Source of the DNA: Lophius americanus
Taxonomy: Eukaryota > Chordata > Actinopteri > Lophiiformes > Lophiidae
DNA: 64,000 nt
Direction of reading: 5' to 3'
Assembly (NCBI GenBank): GCA_037951165.1
Contig: JBBDHG010000008.1
Span: forward strand, 5,215,501 to 5,279,500
Below are positions 49,201-61,200 of the stretch, one piece after another. Each line of letters opens with the position of its first letter. Position 1 is the stretch's first letter. The notes under the pieces are model-generated. The model made no database searches and had not been told where the DNA came from. It worked only from the letters and a program-made list of their open reading frames with translations. The translations under genes and the position numbers were made by a program.

Positions 49201-52200
49201 AGACCTGCTAAAGTGAGGAAAAGAGAAAATCTCTTCTTTGGAAGCCAGCAGAGCGCAGAGCTGAATCTGACAAGAAAGATGACTCTCCACCCACTTTTTC
49301 ACCAGTCTGATTAAACCTCTCAGTCAAAAATGAACCCAGCACACTGGACGAAACAGAAATGGGGTGGAACAATTGAGGCTTTTCTGACGGTGCAGACTGG
49401 TATGCTTACACGTTCACTTGAAATACAACCTTTAGAAATGCCATGCCATGACATAAAATTGGTAAAAATGTAATCTTAGGTTCATAAAATAATCAAAAAT
49501 TAAATTATTGAACAAGGAAAACAGCAGGATTTCTTTTAAACTAGTTTTCAAAAGAATCATTTTGGACCAAAACGGCCTCAGAAATCCCCCATCCTTCCGT
49601 TTAAGTGTGCAGTAAACTGGCTGTAATGAGTTCATCTAAAACTGAGGGATGATTTTAATATGTGACTAAGACAGTAAGTAGACAGAAGGAGGTCCAATCA
49701 AAGTTGTAACATCTGTCTTCAGAGCTCTACAGGCTACACAGGCATTTTTTTGCCATACTTCCTCTCTCTACTTATTTTCAAGAGGAAGGGTAAAAAAGGT
49801 ATCAGCAACCTCCAAAACAAAGTCACCAAGCTTCTGCATGATTGCCATTTCCAATGAGTATAATGTAAGTAGGTGCTTTCATGTATTCAGAGCATCTTCC
49901 AACTCAAATTCCACAGCTGATGGTGAGGGAGAGGAGGAGAAACTGCGGAAGGTGGGAGGTCTGAACTGGAGCACGTAACATGCTTACAAATGAACACCAC
50001 GACCAAACTCGTGCAGCGTGAGTGACTTTCTTCCTCGTCCTCCTCACTCAAGAGCTATCCTTCCCGGTCTGGTCGGTCTGCAGTCTCTACTTGAACGATT
50101 CCGCTCCGCCGCGACGCTTGGCGCTCCAATTTGGTCCGGCTTCCCCGGCGCTGCGCACAGCCGGAGCCCGACTGAGCAGCAGCATCAGCAGCAGCAGCAG
50201 CAGCAGCAGCCCGTTACACGGATCTCTGCTCCCGCTGACAAAAGATAAAGCCGGCAAGGACGGAGTCTGCGGGAGGTGTCAGACCCAGAACCTCGTCGAG
50301 CATTTGCAACAAACCGTGGAGCTACTGGAGAAACTGGCCACGCCAGATCTACATGAAGCGGGGAGATCTTGATAGGAGTGATCCCTTTTTAGCTCCTTTA
50401 AAGTCGGAGCTGCTCGTTGTGGCTGCGGCGATGACTTACAACTGCTCACAGTCTGAAAATGAACCTTCTCATGGAGCCTGACTCTGCACAAAAAACCGGA
50501 CTGTGAGACTTTACCACCGCTCATCAACGACAATAGCAGGGACTTCATTAGTCGCCGACAGCGCTGCTACTTGGGGAAAAACATCAGCTGCTGTAAATCA
50601 TACCCGAGTGGAGGATCGCGCCCCAGTGCCAGACGAATGGTTTGGGTAACTAACCCTGAGCTTCACTTTAATAAGAGATATTGATAAACCCAAACCACCT
50701 GCCGTGAATAGTGCAGTTATGAAAAAGGTGATGCAGAGAAGTGGATCATCGAAAGGCCAAATTAATTTACCAGACGTCGCGCACCAGTACTGCATGCCGG
50801 GGCAAATTTCACGCATTGTTCAAGAAAAACAAACATAATTAGTCGTAAGTTTTTTTAAATGCCCTCGATGCAACATTGCAACCCAACAGATCAACAGATG
50901 TTTCAGTCAGTCTGTGTAAGGGGATTTATTCAATAGTGTATTATCAATGGTTGCACACTGCCTGGCTCTTTATGTATTAGTTTTCGATTAATGGAACAGA
51001 TGTTGTCGTCTTATTGTTGTCTTGATGTCCTCTGTGATCCAGTGGCACCTGTGGTAACCCGTGAGGGGTTCTTGAATCTAATGCAATTTGAACCTTTGTT
51101 AGGCGGGTTGATGGAGATAATATTTGAAAGTACACAAATGAATCTGCTGTACATGGAGGTCTATTGACCTGGTGTTACCCAATAACAGAAAACCAATTAT
51201 AAGTAGCAAACACGCATCTTCGCTGAGATTGCAAATCATATTTTGGATGATTACTTAAATACACAAACTCAAAAAGAGATATTTATGCTTAACAAAACAA
51301 AGTTTGAATCAAGCCAACAAATCAAGTTATCATAACTTCAAATGAAATTATATTTGGCAAACTACACTGAGTAGTTTTCCAAGAATATATTACACCTTCT
51401 ATTATCACAGCATTTATCATTTACTTAATATGTGGTAGCGATATATAGTTGTTTATGCATTAAATTAATTGAGAAACATATTTGAAATAGATTAAGTGTT
51501 TTGTACTGAATTACTATAATTCTGAACAAGAGTTTTTAAGTTTATATATACTTAATCTAGAATTGCTCCAAAATTATTATTATCTTGTTCATGCAGTAAC
51601 TGTTACGATGGGCAAATTACACAGCTACGTGTTACCAGCTACATTACAGGGCAACTTATTGAACGTATTTTCTTTAGCAGATTAATTTCTAAATCTCAAT
51701 GTTGTGAATATTTTTAGGTGTTATCCCAATTTAATTTGGCTAACCCAGTTGATTTTTTCTTGAATATCTTAGGGCAGAAATTTAGGTTTTGAGTGACACA
51801 TTATTAGGTGGGCTGTGATTACCAACATTAAGTGAACTCAACTCATCAAAAGAATGCTTTCAACCTAAAATATTCTACTAAATAAATAGATAAAACTTTG
51901 AGCTTGAAAACATCCATTTAATTAGTTGCCAATAGGTCCCCTGAATTATTTATTTGTGCCGGTGGAGGGAAAGCCAGGTGTAGCTTTGTTACACACAATG
52001 AGCCTTAAGATAAAGGCTGGGTAAAATATTCATAACAATTATTTTAGGATTAGAATATAAACAAATTAACTTGATTTTCACCTGCACAATTGCATGTCAT
52101 TACTCATACCAACAGTGAAATGGGTTGCCTGATCTTGTGAAAAGAAGTGTCACTTTCCAGGCAGGGGAAGATACATTTGGTCATTATTGATGAGCTGAGT

Positions 52201-55200
52201 GGACACATGGGCTGTCACCCTGGTCCCTCATACAGGACAGAATGACTTACACAGCATGACAGGCAGTCAAAACACAAACACAGGCTGACAGTGAGACATC
52301 CTAAGTGAAATTTGATGTGCAGGAGGAACACCATAAGAAGCAGAACCTCATGGGTAAGCCAGCTGCACTGGTGGCTGTAGGATTCTCCATCCCCTCCCTT
52401 CCCTGTAGAGTGTTTTTTACCCGATACAGAAAAAAACTAATTTAAATTCCAATATCCTTTCAATTTACAGCTTGATGAAAATCATTCAATTTTGGTGGAA
52501 TTATAATCAAGTTGCAATATGTGCTAAGACAAAAGAATGTGTTGATCAGATATTACAAATGCTGGCATGATCCACCCCTGTCCTCCCAACATGCCTCCGA
52601 GCAGATTAATCAGTGGAGATTGTTCCTCCCTCATCTCTTTGATTCATCTGTTTCAGAACACACCATAATGGTTTTGATATTTCAAAACCCCCAGTGATGA
52701 ATACATTTGGATTCATCCAGTCCAGCTCAAGAAATGCATGTCATCATAGAAGCCGGTGGAAGTCCCTTAATATCTGAATTTGAGTCTTGCCCACTCCCTC
52801 CGTGTCACTCCTTCTCCCCAAGCTTATTTATGAACCATTACCATCATGCAGTATAACTTTAGTCAGCATGTGGAAAGCCAAGAGGCTTATTAATTTTTCA
52901 CTAACAGTCATAATCTCATTCTGTTTCTCCACACATACATACAAATCCCCTGTTTCACCCACTGGAGTTCTCAGGCCTCTTCAATGATTCAGACAGCACA
53001 GAGGAGGGTGCACTACTATTCTCACAGTGAGGGAAGTGATGTATCTTCCATCATAAAGTTATCCATACACACTTACCACAGGCAGACTTTTCTTAGACAC
53101 CGCAATGTTGATGACACTCACTCTATCACGCTTAGCTGCAGACATTATGACACATCTGAGCTGGTAATGATTTTATATAATGATGTCATTGATCAGTTGA
53201 GGGGCGCTGAGCAGATAACAGCTGAATGGTTTACGCTGTACTATACAGCTAAATATGATAAAGACATTAGTTGGAATACACTGTTACATTAATGATAGTT
53301 TCTCATGCAATGTCAATACTGATGTTTACACTGTCCGTGGATAAGATGAGGGACAACAACAACAAAACAACCTGCACATTCAGCCAAATAAGAAATAACT
53401 GCATGTACCTACCCAGATGTACAATGTGTGTGCAAAACGACACAAGTCAAACACATCTCTAAACAAACAGTGAGTTATCAATGTTAATCTGAAACAGTAA
53501 AATTGTTTTTGGTTTAAGTGTGCAGCACAGTGTGAGAATAAACATGACAAACTATAGATTCAAAGAAAAGGCTTTGATAGCACACCTAGCTGTGCTTGAA
53601 CGCAATTAATAATGAATGAGTCCAAAAAAATGGAAAGAACGATAACAGGCAGGAAACAGTCACAGCAATAAATCATCTCTAATATCTCACATTAACATCT
53701 ATTTACTTCAAAGACACGGGCTTCTCTGCTTGAGCAGCCAGAGTAGATGTTGCTGTGGCAAAAGATGAAGGGTGCTCAGTCCTTTATAGGCAGCCAAGGT
53801 TTTAAACCAATTTTGGAAAAATAAGTTTCTTATCCTTCATATTTTTCAGAAGACATCTGGCACCATGTAATGCACAATGAATGGAATTTTTTCAACAGAT
53901 TAACCACTGACCATGTTTGTCTCTTTTAGGCATGGTGCCCACGCCCCAGGTGTGCGTATCAACCCTGGTCACAGTGAGCACGATGGCAGTGGTGGACCTC
54001 TACCTGCTGGAGCAGAGCATGCTGGGAGCTCGTAATCTTCCTGGAACTAGTATGTGGCAGTATGCAGCAGTGTTGCTGGGTGATGTGGGTTTCCTGTTCG
54101 CGCTACGCTTCGTGTCAGCCGGCGTGGTCTCAGAGGCACGATCGCCACGTCGAGGTTTTGCTAATGCCCTATGGTTCCTGTTCCTGTCTCTGCTACAGCT
54201 CAAGCTCTTCTTTGTCTGTCATAACTACAGACAGGAGCGCCGACCGCCCGACCCACTGGCGAGAAAGACCCTGACGCTGCTACTGTCCATCTGTCTTCCC
54301 TCCCTCTTTCTAATCCTGACTGGAGCTGACCACATGACCCCTCAGCGCAGGAAGCAGGAGGTACGGGGACGGCTGCTGTGGGTTGTGGTGGACCTGCTGG
54401 ATGTTCTGGACCTGCAGGCGGGGCTGTGGGAACCTCAGGCAGGGGCAGCGACAGGTACTGGAGCAGTCTTTGAGCAGAGGCTGCCTATCTGGGTCGAGGG
54501 TCTAGTCTTCTTTTACTGCTACACACTCCTGCTTCTGTTGCCTTGTGTGGCCCTCACAGAGTTAGGGTCCACCAGCCTGCCAGGACAGAGGGGGCCCAGT
54601 AAAGAGGCTCTGTACCCATGGCTAAGCTTGGTCACTATCAATATCTTCACCTTGGCCCTGAGGGGCACAGGAATGCTGTGGTACAGGGACTCTCGTGTAT
54701 CCACTGTGTTCCTGGGGAAGAACCTGCTGGCTCTAGCCGTGAAGCTGAGCTCAGCCTGGGAGAGACACAAACAGGAGCGCAGTCCTGCTGGAGCTGAGAT
54801 TGTGAGTGAAGCCGAACCAGGGGACTCGACCCTGCCATGCCAAAGCCCAGGGCAGGAAGAGATCCAGGCCGATGGGAAGGACCCTCCCTCTCATTATCAC
54901 ACTGTGTCGCGCTCCCAAAGCCACACTCTCTCCCACATCAGCCTGGAGCCCACGGAGACACCCATAGGGCCCTCTTTCATCTCCCATGAACTCTAGAGAG
55001 TAACTGTGGAAATGCAAACTCAGATCATGTACCCACACTTGAAAATTGGACCAGCCGAGCCAACATCACATCCAATCAGATAACTTGTATTGAATTTCAG
55101 TACAATGGTGATGGGTTATTGCAGAACAGCAGAGATGAATTTGGCAAGCAAGGCCTTTTCCACATTTTACCATGCTAAGATGAAATCAAAATGTAAACAT

Positions 55201-58200
55201 GATCTGAGGGAGCTTTTTTTCCCTCTCCAATTTAACACTCTTCCATGTTGTAAAGAATATTACAGAAATATGTGTCAACGTATAGTGGTGTTCCTTCCCT
55301 TTTGTAATCTGGGCAAACCATAAATGTCTTGAGTTGGATGGAGACTTTGAGATGAAGACTTCTAACTAGATCCGTACATAATGTCTGTTTGCTAGTTCAT
55401 TGTACAATTCTTATCTCTCACTTTATAAGAAACCATGACAAAGAAACCATAATAAAGAGGAGTGATGATTTATATTTTCACTCAGTAACAAAAAACATGA
55501 TTCAAAAGATTACTACTAAAACTTCCACTAAACACAGCACTGCACAATTTCAATGAAGAGTGATTCTCAACCTTCATGGCATCTCTTCCTTTAATCCGAT
55601 CTATTTACAACCACAAGTAATGTTCCCTTCTAAGATAATTATTTGAATATGTTATAGAGGTCTGAAGAGGCAAACCCACTCATGTTTTCACATTAACAGG
55701 TTATAAAAGTCAGATATTCAGAATAAACACAATGTTCTAGTGGATGTATTTACATCATACGTTACATATAGCATATGTATATATGCTGTGATTTCTCATC
55801 GTTGTAATTTCCAACAACTACTGCATACCTACACAAAGTGTGGAGGCCCAGATTTTTCCTGTCAAAATGTGCTTTTTGTGTTTTACTATCAGCAGAATTT
55901 AAACATCTGGTAGAAATCTGTATTATAAACTTGAAATATTTTTCAGAAGCACTTTTGCTGTTGATGTTAAAATCACCCTGCAGCGGTTCTGGCACAAAAA
56001 AAACAAGTATACTCAAAATGTCAACTGTTTAGGAAAGAAAGTTTCCATAAATAAAACATTTCCTTGGTAAGTCGTGAAGATGGGAAATAAGCTTTTTGCA
56101 TCATCCTATTGTAACACAAACTACACAACAGGCCTATTTTAGCACATGGGCTACAAAGACAGAATACCAATATAAGTAATAATAATAATAATAATACATT
56201 TAATTTATAAGGCAGTTTAAATAAGTTTAGTTTCTGAACACATTCATAATTCATGCTTTACTGTCTTCAATCATATGTACTTGTTAAGTCTCTGTTAGTC
56301 ATTTCACAAAAGAGGAAAAAAGCAACATTCTAGCCTCCTGTCCAATCCTCAAATCCATTTTTCACTGTAGATTAAAGAGAGTTTTTATTTCCATTTCAAG
56401 TATGGATTAAACCATCCCTTCTCTGATTTCTTAAGATGTGGATGTTGTACTACTTGGGCATCAGGGGATTATTTGACTGAGAGCAGGTATTTAGAGTGTA
56501 CGGTACAGTTAAGTGCCTTGTTTTCTCACGAATTTAGCGGCATCTGAATCATCATAAGTAGGACCCATTAAGTGTAAGATGTGAGACATGGCCATACATA
56601 GGCACGTGTACACAGTAAAGTTATTCCAAAGCCGTTATGAGGTCCACCTCCCGGACAGAGTGCAAACGAATAAAGTGTTTCTTACTGTATTTGCCAGTGT
56701 GGACACTTCATTGTCTACTATGTAGAAGCACTATAGGCAACCTGTCACCCACATATATGGAAAAAAAACATGAGGAATCAGTCCTAACAAAATAACTGCC
56801 TTATACTTTCAAAACTTCAATTATATTAAAGTGGATCAACTCTTGTTCTGTGTACACGTGACACTGTGTGTATTTATGTTTTGCTCATACTGGAACAGGC
56901 AAAGTTAATTGAAGATATCCCCATTCTTTTACGCCTTTATGCCTTTTTTGCATGCTATATTCACAGGATGTCGTAAATCTAATGTACCCGCTCACACACA
57001 CACAAAAAAGCAGGGAAAATGTCTTTCTAGTTCAGAGCAAAATTTTGTGGAAAAACCACAGATGTATCCTCCCTGCTCACTCTACATTTAAAACACACGC
57101 AATCTTGATTCACTCCCTGTAGGGCAACCTCTCATATTCCTATTATACTATAGGTAACGACTGCATAGACAGCATGCCCTGCAAATAACTATCTCCTAGA
57201 ATATGTTACACCTGTTAAGCTTTACATACAATGCTCAGCATTTTGCCTCTTCTCCCGCTGACTCGTATGACCTGCTCCTGGAGAAAGGTGCACACGTTTC
57301 TCTATTTTCTTTCTTCTTTTCACCACTCTCTCCACCGCTCTCTGTTCCTAACCTCCATTCCTCTGTGCTAATTTCACTCTAGACTGCAATTATTCTCATG
57401 TACCAAAGCTCTCAGTTTCCCTCCTTTTTTGTCTCTCCTTCCGTCTTTTATTACTCCCGTTTGTTTAAATTTGCTCTGCAGCCAACATCCAGCCTACCTA
57501 TCTGCACTTGCCCTGTCAAGGTTGGTTAGTCAGAGACAAGAGGAAAAAAACAAGGCGAAGAGGTTGGCCAAGATTAAAGGACCGTGGCCATTGCCTTAAG
57601 CAGAGCAGCTGCCTTCTGCCATTTATTTACCGCTTGCATCACAGTATGAGCTTGGTGCAGCACAAGAACTGAGATGGACCATCACACACAAAACACATGG
57701 CCCAGAGAACAGAGAAGGCCCAAATGATCCAAAAGGAGGCAGCTAAAAGAATTTGACATTGCATGGATGAACACTTGGTTACAACCTACCCCTGACAGCG
57801 ACATCTACAAGACTAAACACTAGGAGCCTGCAACAACCTTGTCTTAGCAGAAAGAGCCGTATTTAACAGACAGCTGGCTAAATCATTCATCATAGTAAAA
57901 TCCGTTAACAGCACTTTTAAAGGTTAGATTTTCTTTTGCAAATAACAAATTTGCCGACCCGACACCAGTTGTTTCGTATTGCTTGCATTGGACTATAAAA
58001 TAAATTGATTTCTGTAAATAATTTTTTATTTTTAACTCAATGTGGTCTTCATATATTGCAACTGTGTTTCAGATGAGTATATGATAAAAGGCAACCGATG
58101 TCCCACTGAAATAACTTAATTTGTGGTGATGTTGTCAAATTGTAACCTCTGTCATAGCAGAATAATAGCAGAATGGCATCAAAATTAAAGTGTGCCAAAA

Positions 58201-61200
58201 ATGTTAAGAAAAAACCCCCACCTGTAAGGCCCTACAAATAACCACCGAAATTGCAATGATTTCAGGCCAGCAGTTTTGAAGAAATGAGGATAGACCATAT
58301 CCCTTAAATGAGGTCAAAGTGGCTTGAATTGTCAATATAAAAACTATCTGTTGCTGGTTGATGTATTGTTATTGCAAATAACAATAGATCCCTGTGTTTT
58401 CTGATACCTGTCTATCAGAACCAGCATTAACCTTGACAATTTTTTGTGCTTGAGAAGCTCTTCTGTGTAATTAAACAGGCTAGCATTCCATCCCAAGGAG
58501 CATCAATGAGACTTAGGTTCGCACTTATCTGTTGTTGGCTCATACGCTGTCTTCAACAGAACGCATTTGGTAAGTTGTAAGCAGTGCAGACCCGCTTCTC
58601 TATCAATCAGAAATTGTCTCTTGCTAATAAAATGATAAACTGGAAAAAACATCCGAAACTCACATGTAAAATTATCTCACTTTGAGTCCATCTAAAACTG
58701 AACTTGCTTGTGCCTGAAACAGAAAAGTAAAAATTAAGGAACAAATTTTCCTCGAGGTTGGAACCAAACAATCGTTTTTTTCATATTGGTCAACAAATCA
58801 AATCACTATACTTAAGCTTCTGTGTGTTTTTTCGGGGGCGAAACAATCAAAAAATACCCCAAGAGCCCACTGATACTGACAGATTAGTCAAATTGAGAGT
58901 TTATGTGAGACAGGGAGGATTGTTAAAACATGTTTTCTGCAGCTTGGAGTTCCTGTCTACGCCTATTGGGAACTATCCTTAAGATGTTGCCTCTTTCAAA
59001 AATGCATATATTTTGTCAAAAAGTATGATTTTGCAGTGCAATTACTTATACAAAACATGATGAGAAAGTCATTTTCAGAAATAACTTCACATTTTGGAGG
59101 TTGATTGACAGCACAAGTTTCACAATTCTCAGCTCAAAGGTCTCCCGAGTAGCAGGGCAAGTGAACGATTTAGCTAAGCGTTGAAAGAGGGAAGTAAAAA
59201 TCTTAAAATCAATTATGCATGACTTGGGTACACTGGGCGGAGTGTAATATTGGGTTATTTCCGCATCTCCCATTGGAAGCAGCTATATTTTCGTGCAGGA
59301 GTAAAATTCCTGAACGAACATGGAACATCAATTGAAAGCACTGACAACTGAGAACGACATCTTTTATTTCTGTTTATACAAATCAAAAAAGTTAATTTAA
59401 TTTTTTCCTACTTTGTAGTAGCAGAAACAACGTTTTCTATATTGTCACCATTTAAGTTGACACCTAAAAGCAAACAGCCGCCTATGTACAGTATGCATCC
59501 AGCGTTACCGACTTATCCCTGATCAGGGTCGCTGAAGCCAACCCAAGCTGACAATGGGTGAAAGGCTGTTTTTTGATTGAGCAGCTCTTGAGAAGAACAT
59601 CTGGCACCAGCTGCTGAAGGTTCCACAGCAAGTTGTTCTGTCTGTATTTTGACTTGTGCTGAGCAAGTGGTGAGTTTATTAGAGTTTTTTCTTTGAAAAA
59701 CCTATTAAAGTAGTGAGAGTGAAAACCTTAACAACTGCCTTAAAAGACAATAAAATGCAGAGAGTTGAGCGGAGAATTAATTAATTGAGAGCTAACTCTG
59801 AATTGGACAGTGAGTTTAAAACAGAGCAGGAGGAAAGGGTTGAATTGATTAAATCTGGATATTGGGTTTAATGATGATGTGATGATAAGCACTGACGCTT
59901 CAGCGTAAGAAGATGCTGGTTAGATATTCAGACATGAGACCTCTACTCTTAGTGTCCGTATTGTATGTCCAGACATCTGGAGTTTAAGTCAGTTGGTGAC
60001 TAGAATTGACTATAGGTCAGAATTTGCGAGTTAATAGTTGTTTTTCTTCTGTACCCATCAGTCCTGTAATGAACTGATGACCTGTCCAGGGTGTCCCACC
60101 CCATCACCCAGTGGCAGGGGACACTGGCTACAATGGATGGATGGATTGGTGATTCTTTCAGCGACTGTTTCAGCTTCTTAAACATGATCGTTTGCTGCCT
60201 TCTCAGTTTTATCTCATTTTAGAATGAATGCTGTTTAATCGTAATAATAAGAAAGAAAATTTGACGACCAGCCATTTACGATGTCTAGCAGCATTACATC
60301 TGGGAGTGTTTGAACTCCTATGGGCTTCAGGGGGATAAAAGTCTTGCTACACTCCCACGCAGAAAGTTGTCAACTGACTGTTACAGAGAACTGATTTAAA
60401 AAGCATTACAATAATCCAATCTGTTTGAAATAAATGCATCTTTGAGAGAAAAGAACAGGCTTACTTTGGCAATATCTCCTGATGATAGAACGATGTTTTG
60501 GTCGCCCTTTCTATGTATGAAGAGAAATTAAGATCACGCTCTAAAATAATGGCCAGGCATGTTACTTCTGATTTAATCTCAGGAGCAAGATGCCCAAGTT
60601 TGCTATATACATAGTATTTACAATACATATATATATATATATTTTATATTTAAGCATCCCAAATTGAGAATTAATACATATTTTCTCCTATTACGAGAAT
60701 TATGAGGCATCTGTAAAGGTCGGGATGATTGTACATGTATTCGTTGATCATGATTTCGGACAGATGTGCATCATTACGTCGGTGCTGAGTGACGTCACAG
60801 ACATTGAAACACAGCAGGCGGCAGCTATGAAAAAGCAATGCTTCTGGAGCGACGGAGTAGATTATATATTATTAAATATGCTTGGCAGTTTTGAAGAGCT
60901 TGAAATGCTCATCCTGTTCAAAGTTAATAGTAAATAACTACAGAGCGCCGGTTTACGGCTGTAGCTCAGTGGGTAGAGCGGCTGTCTCCCAATCGGAAGG
61001 TAGCCGGTTATAGCCCCAGCAAGTCCACATGTAGTAGGGTCCTTGAGAAAGATCCTGAACCTAATATGCTCCCCGGTCGCTCCAAAGTGGCTGCCCACTG
61101 CTCCCTCAGGGACCGGTCAGAGGCAGATAAATAATTTCACTATGTTGTACAGTGTATGAGAGTATGGGATTAATACAAGATAAATTATTATTATCATTAT

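Noticed and set aside
54000..55038. Minus-strand frames under the TMEM121-family exon
   Set aside because: Antisense shadows of a conserved coding exon.
60957..61030. Possible functional tRNA gene
   Set aside because: A box good but B box degenerate, stems do not close into a cloverleaf, and the SINE body and tail follow.
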